A stretch of DNA of 64,000 nucleotides from Xanthomonas cucurbitae (GCF_002939885.1 NZ_MDED01000002.1:183169-247168), one strand, 5' to 3'. Shown: positions 1 through 9,091, numbered from the stretch's first letter. The notes: generated from the sequence alone by a model not told the origin. Numbers and translations are program-made.

Positions 1-336
1 GCTGCAGTCGCCTTTTTCGTGGATATGGAAGCCGTGTTCGCTGTTGGGCTTGAGCCCGCTGAGCTGACCGGTAACGCGCAGCGCGCCGTCCACGGTCTTG
101 AAGGTCACCGTGCCTTTGACCTCATTGCCCTTGGTCGGCTTGAGCTCGGCGGTGGCCGTGGTGGTGGCCGCCGCTTCGGTGACCATGGAGGCGGCATGCT
201 CGCCACCATGCGCCGCTTCGGCCGGCGTACCGGCCTGCGGCGCGGGCGCGGGATCGGCCGGTGCCGGCGCTTCGCGCTTGCAGGCGGTCAATGCCAGAGC
301 AGTGGCCAGAAACAACGTAGTGGGAAGAATGCGCAT
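1..336 (-). CDS. sodC: Cu/Zn superoxide dismutase lipoprotein, C-terminus outside the window
   Basis: This is the first 112 codons of a periplasmic Cu/Zn superoxide dismutase, which converts superoxide to peroxide and oxygen. The start is the ATG at 336, preceded by an AGGAG-like sequence. The N-terminus is a lipoprotein signal ending in LTAC (Cys19), so the enzyme is probably anchored to a membrane facing the periplasm. An Ala/Pro/Thr-rich linker follows to about residue 60. The SodC fold then begins and reaches the first copper-ligand motif, GFHIHEKGDCS, at the window edge. It lies 46 bp downstream of a second sodC gene on the same strand, so the two are probably co-transcribed. The remaining metal ligands and the active-site Arg lie outside the window and could not be checked. 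Confidence 0.9.
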   Translation of the reverse strand, partial: MRILPTTLFLATALALTACKREAPAPADPAPAPQAGTPAEAAHGGEHAASMVTEAAATTTATAELKPTKGNEVKGTVTFKTVDGALRVTGQLSGLKPNSEHGFHIHEKGDCS

Positions 337-382
337 GGAAAGCTCCTGTAGAGACCGCAAACGCGGCCATGGATGCCCCGAC

Positions 383-985
383 TCAGGGCTGCGAAGGGGG
401 GGTACGCCACTGAGTGACGCGAATGACGCCGCACGCCAGCCGTGCACCGGCATTGCCGCTGGGCTGGCTGCGGTCATCGTCGGCATCGGCATGCACGATG
501 AGCGCCTTGCCGACCACGTCGTTGGGCGCGCCGTCGCCCAGGCTGATGCCCGACACGATCATGTCCAGATGCGCGACGCCCTCGGCATCGGCACGCAGGT
601 TGTCCATGTCGCCCAGGTGATGCGCGCCGTTGCCGGCCCGCCCGTGCGGCGCCCCGGCGGGATTGAAATGCACACCGGCACTGCTGGCATCGGCCGCGCT
701 GCAATCACCGCGCTCATGCACATGAAAGCCGGCCACCGCGCCGGCACGTAGCCCACCGACGGTGCCGGTGATGCGGATGCCCTGCAACGCAGGCACCAGC
801 ACCACCCGGCCGCTGACCAGACTGCCCGATGCCGAAGCCAGCGCGGCGTCGGCCTGCTGCACCGGGCGCGCGGGCACTACCCGCGCTGCCGGCGGTGGCG
901 GTGCCTTCGGCGGTGGTGGCGTGCTGCTGCAGGCAGCCAGCGCCAGCGCGGTAGCGGCAACGAGCGTGGACGAGCGATAACGCAT
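383..985 (-). CDS. sodC: Cu/Zn superoxide dismutase lipoprotein
   Basis: A 200-residue Cu/Zn superoxide dismutase. The signal peptide ends in a lipobox (LAAC, Cys19), followed by a Pro/Ala-rich linker to about residue 45 and the SodC beta-barrel. Visible metal ligands are H88 and H90 (FHVHERGDC), H106, H114, H123/D126 (HHLGDMDN) and H165 (IVHADADD). C95 and C185 (LACGV) should form the conserved disulfide. The start at 985 has an AGGAGAACAG ribosome site. It is the upstream member of a tandem pair with the gene at 1-336. The proteins share the fold but have quite different linkers, so this is an old duplication or two separate acquisitions rather than a recent copy. Confidence 0.93.
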   Translation of the reverse strand: MRYRSSTLVAATALALAACSSTPPPPKAPPPPAARVVPARPVQQADAALASASGSLVSGRVVLVPALQGIRITGTVGGLRAGAVAGFHVHERGDCSAADASSAGVHFNPAGAPHGRAGNGAHHLGDMDNLRADAEGVAHLDMIVSGISLGDGAPNDVVGKALIVHADADDDRSQPSGNAGARLACGVIRVTQWRTPPSQP

Positions 986-1116
986 CGAGCTGTTCTCCTG
1001 ATCTGATTGGGAACCTATGCGGGCGCGTGTTCACGGGTCATGAAATGCGCCCACGGGCAGCCCACGAGTTTACGGGGGAGGTGTCGCGGGCCGGGATATG
1101 CGCGAAAGCAACCTAC

Positions 1117-1142
1117 CCCCTCTCCTGCAGGCGGGAGAGGGG
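1117..1142 (-). terminator. Inverted repeat downstream of ntrC, probable terminator
   Basis: A 9-bp stem (CCCCTCTCC paired with GGAGAGGGG) with an 8-nt GC-rich loop lies about 20 bp beyond the ntrC stop. The same CTCTCCCGC-type palindrome recurs at 36086-36181, 41103-41259, 42025-42070 and 43257-43524, always between genes. It is therefore both a family repeat and a plausible hairpin terminator. It lacks a clean T-tract. Confidence 0.5.
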
Positions 1143-1164
1143 CTCGACTCCGCGTACGGGCACA

Positions 1165-2589
1165 TCAGCGGCGTTTGCGCCCTGGCCCGAGTTTGCGGGT
1201 GACCGTGTTGCGGCCAAGGCCCAGGCGGGCGGCGGCTTCGGCGCGGCGGCCCTGGGTGAGTTGCAGGGCGGCTTCGAGCAGGGTCTTGTCCAGGCGTTCG
1301 CGGGCTTCGGCGTGCAGGCCTTGCGCACCTTCACCCAGGCGCTGTGCGGCCCAGCTGGAGAGCAACTCGTCCCACTGGCCTTCGCCGCGTGCCGCACGGC
1401 GGCCGCCACGCGTGAGTGCGGCATCCACGTCCAGCACATCGATGATGTCGGCAGTGGCCAACGCGGCCAACCGCCAGCAGACGTTTTCCAGTTCGCGCAC
1501 ATTGCCGGGCCAGTCGTAGCGGCGCAGTGCTTCCAGCGCGGAAGCCGACAGCCGCTTGGGCAGCATGTCGAGCTTGCGCCCGGCCATGGCCAGGAAGTTC
1601 TCGGCCAGCTGCGCGATATCGCCGCGGCGTTCGCGCAACGGCGGCAGTTGCAGGCGCACCACGTCCAGGCGGTGCAGCAGGTCGGCACGAAAGCGGCCCT
1701 GTTCGACCAGCGCTTCCAGATCCTGATGGGTGGCGGCGATCACGCGCACGTCCACGCGGATCAACTCGCGCCCGCCCACGCGAAAGAATTCGTTCTCTGC
1801 CAATACACGCAGCAGACGGGTCTGCAACGGCAACGGCATGTCGCCGATTTCGTCCAGGAACAAGGTGCCGCCGTCGGCCTGTTCGAAGCGGCCGATATGG
1901 CGCTTGGTGGCACCGGTGAAGGCGCCGGTTTCGTGGCCGAACAATTCGCTTTCCAGCAGCTCGGCGGGAATGGCGGCGGTATTGAGCGCGACGAACGGCT
2001 TGCGTGCGCGTGGCGATTCGTTGTGCAGCGCGCGGGCCACCAGTTCCTTGCCGGTGCCGGTCTCGCCGTTGATGAGTACCGACAACGGCGCCAGCGCCAA
2101 CCGGCCGATGGCGCGGAACAGGGCCTGCATCGCCGGGGTGTCGCCGATCAGCGATGCCGAGCCTTCGACCACCACCGTGGCGATGCCCGGCTGCACGTCG
2201 GCGTCGGCGTCGGGCAGCGCCCGCGCCGCCAGTGCCACCGCATCGTCCAGGTCGAATGGTTTGGACAGGAATTCATGCGCGCCGCCGCGGAAGGCGCCGG
2301 CGGTGCTGGCGACATCGGTATACGCCGACATCACGATCACCGGCAGCTGCGGGTGCTTGGACTTGAGCTTGTCCAGCAGGGTCAGGCCGTCTTCGCCGGG
2401 CATGCGCACATCGGTGAACAGCAGGTCCGGGGTAGGACGCATCGCCAGCGCCTGCAGCGCAGCGGCAGCGCTGTCGAAGCCATCGACGGCGTAGCCGGCA
2501 TCGCGCAATGCCGTGGACAGCACGAAGCGGACCGAACGGTCGTCGTCGACCACCCAGATGTGGTGGGATGCGGCGGCGGCCTCAGCCAT
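1165..2589 (-). CDS. ntrC: Nitrogen regulation response regulator NtrC
   Basis: A 474-residue sigma-54-dependent activator. The receiver domain (about 1-125) has its acidic pocket at D15-D17 and the phospho-acceptor at D60 (LLFTDVRMP). The AAA+ domain has Walker A GETGTGKE at 175-182 and the sigma-54 contact loop GAFTGA at 222-227. The C-terminus is a Fis-type helix-turn-helix. When phosphorylated by NtrB under nitrogen limitation it should switch on glnA and related genes. The start overlaps the end of ntrB by 8 bases, so the two are translationally coupled. Matches to the enteric NtrC site GCACC-N5-GGTGC occur in front of glnA and ntrB. Confidence 0.95.
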   Translation of the reverse strand: MAEAAAASHHIWVVDDDRSVRFVLSTALRDAGYAVDGFDSAAAALQALAMRPTPDLLFTDVRMPGEDGLTLLDKLKSKHPQLPVIVMSAYTDVASTAGAFRGGAHEFLSKPFDLDDAVALAARALPDADADVQPGIATVVVEGSASLIGDTPAMQALFRAIGRLALAPLSVLINGETGTGKELVARALHNESPRARKPFVALNTAAIPAELLESELFGHETGAFTGATKRHIGRFEQADGGTLFLDEIGDMPLPLQTRLLRVLAENEFFRVGGRELIRVDVRVIAATHQDLEALVEQGRFRADLLHRLDVVRLQLPPLRERRGDIAQLAENFLAMAGRKLDMLPKRLSASALEALRRYDWPGNVRELENVCWRLAALATADIIDVLDVDAALTRGGRRAARGEGQWDELLSSWAAQRLGEGAQGLHAEARERLDKTLLEAALQLTQGRRAEAAARLGLGRNTVTRKLGPGRKRR

Positions 2590-3637
2590 GCAGATGCTCC
2601 TTGTCGTGATCGCCGGCCAGCTCGGGCAGCAACAGGGTGAAAACGGTATGGCCCGGACGCGAGCGGTAGGTCAGCGTGCCGTGGTGTTCGCGCGAGACCT
2701 GCTGGGCCAGCGCCAGGCCCAGCCCGCTGCCTTCGGCACGGCCGCTGACCAGCGGCAGGAACAGGTGCTCGGCCAGCTCTTCGGGCACGCCGCCGCCGTC
2801 GTCGATGATCTCCAGCCGCAGCGACATCGCATGCACGCGGTCGCGGATGCGCTGGCCGTGTTCGACGCGGGTACGCAGCGTCACCCGGGTGGCGCCGGCC
2901 TGGAAGGCGTTGCGCACCAGGTTCCACACCGCCTGTGTCAGGCGGTCCACATCGCCGAGGATGTCGGGAATGCTGGGGTCGTAGTCGCGCTGCACCTGCA
3001 CCGACCATCCGCCCTCGGCCTCGGCCAGGCGCAGCACCCGTTCCAGTACGACGTGGATGTTGAGGCCCTGGTGCGGGCGCAAGGGCGAGGGCGACAGCAG
3101 ACGTTCGAGCAAGGTGTTGAGGCGCTCGATCTCGGTGCCGATCAACTCGATCAGCTCGCGCTCGTCCTCGTCGCGCCCGCCCGAGCGGCGCGCCAGCAGC
3201 TGAGCGGCGCCCTTCAGGCCGGCCAGCGGATTGCGCAGCTCGTGCGCCAGGCCCTTGAGCGCAGCGCTCAGGGCATTGGGCAAGGCGTGGGTGGGATCGA
3301 GCGCAGGGAATTCATCGACCGGATGGGTCTCCAGCAACCAGCCGCCGTCGTCCAGCCGCGACAGCCAGCCTTCGGCAAAGCGCGGCGCGTCGTTGGGCAG
3401 GCCCAACGCCAGCCGGTGCAGGCGCAGTACGTCGCGCTCGTCGTTGAGCAGGAAGCGCGCCAGCGCATCGCCCTGCACTTCCAGGGCGGCCAGCGGTTGA
3501 TCGACCAGCCGCCGGGCACTGACCCCGAGCCAGCGCGCGAACGCCGGGTTGACGCCCAGTACGCGGCCCTCGCGATCGGCCCAGGCCACCGGAGTGCCCA
3601 GGCTGTCGAGCGACGGAGTGGAGGTGGTCATCACCAT
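2582..3637 (-). CDS. ntrB: Nitrogen regulation sensor kinase NtrB
   Basis: A 351-residue cytoplasmic histidine kinase/phosphatase that controls NtrC. A PAS domain fills about residues 10-110. The H-box is LAHELRNPLAG with phosphorylated H132, and the ATPase lobe shows DDGGGVPEEL and GSGLGLAL. No membrane segment is visible, as expected for a kinase controlled by PII rather than by an external ligand. An in-frame ATG also exists at 3631. The first (3637) abuts an NtrC-like site at 3637-3655, so transcription may start very near the coding region. It is the first gene of ntrBC; amtB lies upstream in the same direction behind 262 bp. Confidence 0.94.
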   Translation of the reverse strand: MVMTTSTPSLDSLGTPVAWADREGRVLGVNPAFARWLGVSARRLVDQPLAALEVQGDALARFLLNDERDVLRLHRLALGLPNDAPRFAEGWLSRLDDGGWLLETHPVDEFPALDPTHALPNALSAALKGLAHELRNPLAGLKGAAQLLARRSGGRDEDERELIELIGTEIERLNTLLERLLSPSPLRPHQGLNIHVVLERVLRLAEAEGGWSVQVQRDYDPSIPDILGDVDRLTQAVWNLVRNAFQAGATRVTLRTRVEHGQRIRDRVHAMSLRLEIIDDGGGVPEELAEHLFLPLVSGRAEGSGLGLALAQQVSREHHGTLTYRSRPGHTVFTLLLPELAGDHDKEHLHG

Positions 3638-3655
3638 TGCACCAATTTAGTGCAA
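3637..3655. promoter_or_regulatory. NtrC-like site over the ntrB start
   Basis: TTGCACCAATTTAGTGCAA is an almost perfect inverted repeat. It matches the enteric NtrC consensus GCACC-N5-GGTGC at 9 of 10 positions and touches the ntrB start codon. NtrC bound here would most simply repress ntrBC, as it does at glnL of enteric bacteria. The autoregulatory role is inference. Confidence 0.6.
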
Positions 3656-3899
3656 ACCCTTGCCGGCCGCGCGCAGGGCGCACTGGATCTGGCCGGCATG
3701 GAAAACGATGACGCCCGGCGGCGACGGCCGGTACCGCGCGTGCGCATCTGCGCGCCGACCAAGACAGACGTGGGGCTGGTCATGCAGTCACCTCGGCAGT
3801 TGACCCGCGCCAGCCGGCGAGGGAGACGCCGACCCGGCGCAGGCCGCGCCGGTCGGCGGGTTGCGCTGCCCGCAGCGGTGGCGCCACGGGCGGTCATGC

Positions 3900-5342
3900 T
3901 CAGGACTCGTACGCCGCTTCGCCGTGCGAGGTGATGTCCAGGCCCTCGCGCTCGGCGTCTTCGGTCACGCGCAGGCCGAACACCAGCCTGGCGACCAGGA
4001 AGCCCACCACCGACACCACGCCGATCCACACCACGGTGATGCCCACGCCCAGGGCCTGGATACCGACCTGGTGCACGATGTCGTAGTCGCCACCCTTCTG
4101 GCCGCCCAGCGAGGCCGCCGAGAACACGCCGGTCAGGATCGCCCCGATGATGCCGCCCAGGCCATGCACGCCGAACACGTCCAGGCTGTCGTCGGCACCG
4201 AGCAGGCGCTTCAGGCCGGTGACGCCCCAGACGCACAGCACGCCGGCCGCCAAACCAATGAAGATCGCACCGAACGGACCGACGGTGCCGCAGGCCGGAG
4301 TGATGCCGACCAGGCCGGCCACCATGCCCGAGGCCACGCCCAGGGCGGAGGACTTACCCTTGATGATCTTTTCGGTCAACGACCAGCCCAGGATGGCCGC
4401 CGCCGTGGCCAGCAGCGTATTGAGGAAAGCCAGCGCCGCGCCGGCATTGGCTTCCAGGTTGGAGCCGGCATTGAAGCCGAACCAGCCCACCCACAACAGC
4501 GAGGCGCCGACGAAGGTCAGGGTCACGTTGTGCGGCTTGATCGCCTCACGCCCCAGCCCTGCCCGCTTGCCGACGAAGTAGGCACCCACCAGGCCGGCGA
4601 TGCCGGCATTGATGTGCACCACCGTGCCGCCGGCAAAATCCAGCGCGCCCAGCCCGAACAGATAACCGCCGGTAGCCCAGACCATGTGCGCCAGCGGCAG
4701 ATAGCCGAAGGTGAACCAGATCACCGAGAACAGCAGCACCGCAGCGAACTTGGCGCGTTCGGCGAAGGCGCCAACGATCAGCGCGCCGGTGATGCCGGCA
4801 AAGGTGGCCTGGAAGGCAACGAACACATATTCCGGCAGGCTCACGCCCTTGGTGAAAGTGGCCGACAAGGTGTCGATGCTGACCCCCTTGAGCAGCGCCT
4901 TGTCCAGATTGCCGATCCACGCGCCTTCGCCGGAAAACGCCAGGCTGTAGCCGTACACCACCCACAGGATGGTCAACAGCGAGAACACCGTGGCGACCTG
5001 GATCAACACCGACAGCACGTTCTTGGCGCGCACCATGCCGCCGTAGAACAACGCCAGACCCGGCACCACCATCAACAGCACCAACAGCGTGGAGGTCAGC
5101 ATCCAGGCGACATCCCCCTTGTTGACCACCGGTGCGGCCTCGGCGGCCGCCACCGGTGCGGCGGGCGGTTGCGCGGACGGCAACGGTTCGCTGGTGACCG
5201 GTTCGGTGGGCAACGGCGTGATCTGTGCACCGGACTGCGCGTGTGCGCTGCCCATGCCGCCCGCCAGCAGCGCGCTGACCAGCATCAGTATGCACACGCT
5301 GTAGAACCGGGCCTTCCACCCGGCAACAAGAGCTGTCTTCAT
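3900..5342 (-). CDS. amtB: Ammonium transporter AmtB
   Basis: A 480-residue ammonium channel of the Amt/Mep/Rh family. A cleavable signal peptide is followed by a Pro/Ala-rich periplasmic stretch to about residue 70, which Escherichia coli AmtB lacks, and then the membrane helices. The pore twin histidines are visible in FAGGTVVHINAG and FGVHGLGGIIGA. The ATG at 5342 was chosen over an in-frame upstream start because it begins the signal peptide and has a GGAG 5 bp ahead. glnK lies 22 bp upstream on the same strand. This is the conserved glnK-amtB pair, in which uncharged GlnK plugs the channel when nitrogen is sufficient. Confidence 0.95.
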   Translation of the reverse strand: MKTALVAGWKARFYSVCILMLVSALLAGGMGSAHAQSGAQITPLPTEPVTSEPLPSAQPPAAPVAAAEAAPVVNKGDVAWMLTSTLLVLLMVVPGLALFYGGMVRAKNVLSVLIQVATVFSLLTILWVVYGYSLAFSGEGAWIGNLDKALLKGVSIDTLSATFTKGVSLPEYVFVAFQATFAGITGALIVGAFAERAKFAAVLLFSVIWFTFGYLPLAHMVWATGGYLFGLGALDFAGGTVVHINAGIAGLVGAYFVGKRAGLGREAIKPHNVTLTFVGASLLWVGWFGFNAGSNLEANAGAALAFLNTLLATAAAILGWSLTEKIIKGKSSALGVASGMVAGLVGITPACGTVGPFGAIFIGLAAGVLCVWGVTGLKRLLGADDSLDVFGVHGLGGIIGAILTGVFSAASLGGQKGGDYDIVHQVGIQALGVGITVVWIGVVSVVGFLVARLVFGLRVTEDAEREGLDITSHGEAAYES

Positions 5343-5364
5343 ACGGACTCCGGGGGGGTTGGAC

Positions 5365-5757
<393 letters not shown>

Positions 5758-5889
5758 TCATTCACCTGGATGCCAACCCCGGCATCCAATCGTTCGCAGA
5801 GCGCGCAGACCTCGGTCGATGCACTGCATCCACCGCGTGGGAGAGGTCAGGCCCGCGCGCCGCGAACGGTGTGCTTTCGCTTACCCCTC

Positions 5890-5914
5890 AACGCCACGGC
5901 AGCGCCGTGGCGTT
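5890..5914. terminator. Perfect 11-bp hairpin between glnA and glnK
   Basis: AACGCCACGGC at 5890-5900 pairs perfectly with GCCGTGGCGTT at 5904-5914 across a 3-nt loop. It is the second of two hairpins downstream of glnA. There is no T-run on either side, so it is either a non-canonical terminator or an RNA-stabilising end. Confidence 0.5.
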
Positions 5915-5924
5915 GTCGAAATGG

Positions 5925-5968
5925 GCGGCGATGGTGCAGGTGGGAGGGAGGGCCTGCACCATCGCCGC
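5925..5968. terminator. Perfect 16-bp hairpin just after glnA
   Basis: GCGGCGATGGTGCAGG at 5925-5940 pairs perfectly with 5953-5968 across a purine-rich 12-nt loop. It starts 9 bp beyond the glnA stop. Its arms carry GGTGC and GCACC, the half-sites of NtrC, but in the wrong order and too far apart for a normal NtrC site. A terminator or 3'-end processing structure for glnA is more likely. Confidence 0.55.
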
Positions 5969-5976
5969 GGTGGAAC

Positions 5977-7386
5977 TCAGTTGCCGTAGTACAGCTGGTA
6001 TTCCAGCGGATGCGTTGCCGCGCGGAACTTGGTGACTTCCTGCATCTTCAGCGCGATGTAGCCGTCGATGAAGTCGTCGCTCATCACGCCGCCGGCCTTG
6101 AGGAACTCGCGGTCCTGGTCCAGCGCTTCCAGTGCCTGGTCCAGGCTGGAGCAGACCTGCGGGATCAGCTTCTCTTCTTCCGGCGGCAGGTCGTACAGGT
6201 CCTTGTCGCTGGGTGCGCCCGGATCGATCTGGTTCTTGATGCCGTCCAGGCCGGCCATCATCAGCGCGGTGAAAGTCAGGTAGCCGGACTGCAACGGATC
6301 GGGGAAGCGCATTTCGATACGGCGTGCCTTCGGATTGGTGACCCACGGAATGCGGCACGAAGCCGAGCGGTTACGCGCCGAATAGGCCAGCATCACCGGT
6401 GCTTCGAAGCCCGGCACCAGGCGCTTGTAGCTGTTGGTACCGGAGTTGGCGAACGCGTTGATGGCACGGGCGTGCTTGAAGATGCCGCCGATGTACCACA
6501 GCGCCAGCTGCGACAGGCCGCCGTAGCCGTCGCCGGAGAACAGGTTGGTGCCGCCCTTGGTCAGCGACTGGTGCACGTGCATGCCGCTACCGTTGTCGCC
6601 GACGATCGGCTTGGGCATGAAGGTGGCGGTCTTGCCGTTGCGGTAGGCAACGTTCTTGATGATGTACTTCATCGTCAGCAGCTCGTCGGCCTTCTGCACC
6701 AGCGAGGAGAACTTGGTGCCGATCTCGCACTGGCCGGCGGTGGCCACCTCGTGGTGGTGCACCTCGGTCTCGATGCCGACCTGCTCCAGGGTCTTGATCA
6801 TTTCCGCGCGCAGGTCGTGCAGGGTGTCGGTCGGCGGGACCGGGAAGTAGCCGCCCTTCACGCCCGGGCGGTAGCCACTGTTGCCGCCGTCGTACTTGGC
6901 GCCGGTGTTCCAGGCCGCTTCTTCAGAACCCACCTGGAAGAAGGTGTGGCCCATGTCGTTGGCAAAGCGCACCGAATCGAAGATGAAGAATTCCGGCTCC
7001 GGACCGAAGAACGCCTGGTCGGCGATGCCGGAGGACTTCAGGTAGGCCTCGGCGCGTTTTGCAATCCCGCGCGGGTCGCGCACGTAGCTCTGCATGGTGG
7101 CCGGGTCGAGGATGTCGCAGGTCAGCACCACGGTCGGATCGGCGAAGAACGGATCCAGGTAGGCGGTGCCGGCGTCCGGCAGCAGCACCATGTCCGACTC
7201 GTTGATGCCCTTCCAACCCGCGATCGAGCTGCCATCGAACATCTTGCCTTCTTCGAACAACGCCGGCTCGATGATGTTGGCCGGAAAGGTCACGTGCTGC
7301 TGCACGCCACGCATATCGACGAAGCGCAGGTCGACGAACTCGACCTTGTTGTCCTTGATCAGCTTTTCAACATTTTCCACGGACAT
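5977..7386 (-). CDS. glnA: Type I glutamine synthetase
   Basis: A 469-residue glutamine synthetase, the usual length for the adenylylated GSI-beta type, making glutamine from glutamate, ammonia and ATP. Visible signatures are DGSSIAGW (51-58), the metal-site motif FFGPEPEFF (127-134), the ATP/metal region near [10 protein letters not shown] (265-274), and the adenylylation tyrosine Y398 in [10 protein letters not shown]. The start at 7386 has a GAGG ribosome site. Upstream lie a sigma-54 promoter (7434-7449) and two NtrC sites, so transcription should rise under nitrogen limitation. Two hairpins follow the gene and separate it from glnK-amtB. Confidence 0.97.
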   Translation of the reverse strand: MSVENVEKLIKDNKVEFVDLRFVDMRGVQQHVTFPANIIEPALFEEGKMFDGSSIAGWKGINESDMVLLPDAGTAYLDPFFADPTVVLTCDILDPATMQSYVRDPRGIAKRAEAYLKSSGIADQAFFGPEPEFFIFDSVRFANDMGHTFFQVGSEEAAWNTGAKYDGGNSGYRPGVKGGYFPVPPTDTLHDLRAEMIKTLEQVGIETEVHHHEVATAGQCEIGTKFSSLVQKADELLTMKYIIKNVAYRNGKTATFMPKPIVGDNGSGMHVHQSLTKGGTNLFSGDGYGGLSQLALWYIGGIFKHARAINAFANSGTNSYKRLVPGFEAPVMLAYSARNRSASCRIPWVTNPKARRIEMRFPDPLQSGYLTFTALMMAGLDGIKNQIDPGAPSDKDLYDLPPEEEKLIPQVCSSLDQALEALDQDREFLKAGGVMSDDFIDGYIALKMQEVTKFRAATHPLEYQLYYGN

Positions 7387-7433
7387 CGGAAGAAACCTCG
7401 GATTGGAGTGAAGTGGCTCGTGGGCGGTACTAC

Positions 7434-7449
7434 AGCAGGGACCATGCCA
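7434..7449 (-). promoter_or_regulatory. Sigma-54 promoter of glnA
   Basis: On the minus strand TGGCATGGTCCCTGCT fits the -24/-12 consensus TGGCACG-N4-TTGC(A/T). The diagnostic GG and GC lie exactly ten bases apart. Transcription would start near 7424, leaving a leader of about 38 nt before glnA. Confidence 0.8.
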
Positions 7450-7513
7450 AGCTACCGCGCTTCACAAGTCGTTGATTTTACTGACCTCGGTCGAGACCGC
7501 TGCAGCTGCGAAA

Positions 7514-7528
7514 ACACCACCGTGGTGC
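7514..7528. promoter_or_regulatory. NtrC site 1 upstream of glnA
   Basis: ACACCACCGTGGTGC matches GCACC-N5-GGTGC at 9 of 10 positions. It is centred about 97 bp upstream of the predicted sigma-54 start and 31 bp (three helical turns) from the second site, placing both on the same DNA face. Confidence 0.72.
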
Positions 7529-7543
7529 AAATCGACTCCATCT

Positions 7544-7560
7544 TGCACCGATATGGTGCA
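7544..7560. promoter_or_regulatory. NtrC site 2 upstream of glnA
   Basis: TGCACCGATATGGTGCA contains a 10 of 10 match to GCACC-N5-GGTGC. It sits about 128 bp upstream of the predicted glnA transcription start and 50 bp before uppP, so it could also touch the uppP promoter. Confidence 0.8.
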
Positions 7561-7609
7561 TGCGGCAATGCACTATCCTTTGCCCTCCCCCGCACTCCTC
7601 TCCCGCCCG

Positions 7610-8404
7610 ATGTCCGACCTCATTTCCGCCCTGTTGCTGGGCATTCTCGAAGGCCTTACCGAATTCCTGCCGATCTCCAGCACCGGCCACCTGCTGATCG
7701 CCGAACAATGGCTCGGACGCCGCTCGGATTTCTTCAACATTGTCATCCAGGCCGGCGCCATCCTGGCCATCTGCCTGGCGCTGCGGCAGAAGCTGTGGAC
7801 CCTGGCCACCGGCCTGGGCGAGCGCGCCAAACGCGACTACGTGCTCAAGATCGGCGCGGCCTTCCTGGTCACCGCAGTGGTGGGCTTGATCGTGCGCAAG
7901 GCCGGCTGGCAGCTGCCGGAATCCATCCATCCGGTGGCCTGGGCACTGCTGATCGGCGGTGTGTGGATGCTGGTGGCCGAGCATTTCGCCGGCAAGCTGC
8001 CCGAGCGCGACGTGGTGACCTGGAAGGTGGCCATTGCCGTGGGCCTGGCACAGGTGGTGGCCGGCGTGTTTCCCGGCACCTCGCGCTCGGCGTCGGCAAT
8101 CTTCCTGGCGATGCTGCTGGGCCTGAGCAGGCGCTCGGCGGCGGCGGATTTCGTGTTCATGGTGGGCATCCCGACCATGTTCGCGGCCAGCGGCTACGCG
8201 CTGCTGGAGATGTACAAGGACGGCGGCGTCGGCAGCGAGAACTGGACCGATGTGGCGGTGGCGTTCGTGGCCGCCACCATCACCGGCTTCATGGTGGTGA
8301 AGTGGCTGCTGGGCTACATCAAGCAGCACCGCTTCACCGTGTTTGCGGTGTACCGCATCGTGCTCGGCGCAGCCTTGCTGCTGTGGTTGCCGGCCGTGGC
8401 CTGA
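7610..8404 (+). CDS. uppP: Undecaprenyl-diphosphate phosphatase (BacA/UppP)
   Basis: A 264-residue multi-pass inner-membrane phosphatase that recycles undecaprenyl pyrophosphate for peptidoglycan and O-antigen synthesis and gives bacitracin tolerance. The family motifs are EGLTEFLPISSTGHLL at 14-29 and PGTSRSASAIF at 155-165. The ATG at 7610 begins the family N-terminus (MSDLISALLLGILEG); in-frame starts further upstream would add residues the family lacks. It is divergent from glnA and shares its regulatory region. Confidence 0.95.
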   Translation: MSDLISALLLGILEGLTEFLPISSTGHLLIAEQWLGRRSDFFNIVIQAGAILAICLALRQKLWTLATGLGERAKRDYVLKIGAAFLVTAVVGLIVRKAGWQLPESIHPVAWALLIGGVWMLVAEHFAGKLPERDVVTWKVAIAVGLAQVVAGVFPGTSRSASAIFLAMLLGLSRRSAAADFVFMVGIPTMFAASGYALLEMYKDGGVGSENWTDVAVAFVAATITGFMVVKWLLGYIKQHRFTVFAVYRIVLGAALLLWLPAVA

Positions 8405-8479
8405 GGCGGTCACGCGGCCCTGCCGTGACCGCAGCGACGCTGCGGATCAGGGCAGCTGCGCAGGCGCTGGCGCCGGGTC

Positions 8480-9091
8480 TCAGCGCAGCGCCGGATTCAG
8501 CGTGTAGGTGCCATACAGCGCGGCCTCGGCCAGTACGTGGCCTTGCATCGCCGACAGCAGGTCGGCAGCGCTGAACGGGGTCGGCAGCGGCAGCTGCGCC
8601 ACATCCAGCGCGAACACGCGAAAGAAATAGCGGTGCAGGCGCAGGTCGTTGAACGGTGGGTATGGGCCGTCGTAGCCCAGGTAGTCGCCCGCCATGTCGG
8701 GATTGCCGGCGAACCAGTGCGTGTAGGAATTCAGGCCCTGGCGCGCGCCTGCGGGACGGGCTGGTTGGTGCTTGCCTTTGGCCACGAACCCGTCGCTGCA
8801 ACTGCCTTGCGCAATCTCGTGCACGGTGGCGGGGATATCGGCCATGGCCCAATGCACGAAATCGGTGCGTGGCTGCTCAACCGGGATCTGCAGATCCTGA
8901 CGCCCTACCGTCTCCGGCACCGTCGGCACATCCGGGTCCAGGCACAGCAGCGCGAACGCGCGCGTGCCGGCGGGCGCATCGCGCCAGGCCAGGTGCGGAT
9001 TGCGGTTGGGCGCGAAGCCGTCCGGGGTGCCGGCGGCGAATTCCACCGCAATCGGCTTGCCGTTTTCGATGCTGGTGCTGGTCAGACGCAT
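8480..9091 (-). CDS. YbhB/YbcL family PEBP protein
   Basis: A 203-residue member of the phosphatidylethanolamine-binding (Raf kinase inhibitor-like) family. Family marks are the ligand-pocket segments CLDPDVPT and DFVHWAMADIPA, a GYDGPYPP stretch and HRYFFRVFALD. No signal peptide is visible, so it is likely cytoplasmic. A GGAG lies upstream of the ATG at 9091. It is convergent with uppP and stands alone, and its function in bacteria is not defined. Confidence 0.85.
   Translation of the reverse strand: MRLTSTSIENGKPIAVEFAAGTPDGFAPNRNPHLAWRDAPAGTRAFALLCLDPDVPTVPETVGRQDLQIPVEQPRTDFVHWAMADIPATVHEIAQGSCSDGFVAKGKHQPARPAGARQGLNSYTHWFAGNPDMAGDYLGYDGPYPPFNDLRLHRYFFRVFALDVAQLPLPTPFSAADLLSAMQGHVLAEAALYGTYTLNPALR

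Noticed and set aside
3638..3899. Long open frames between ntrB and amtB
   Set aside because: Arg/Pro/Gly-rich shadow frames with no family character, as expected in GC-rich DNA.
5821..5834. Possible weak sigma-54 promoter for glnK (GG-N10-GC on the minus strand)
   Set aside because: Only the GG and GC match; the rest of the -24 and -12 elements do not, and no NtrC site lies near.
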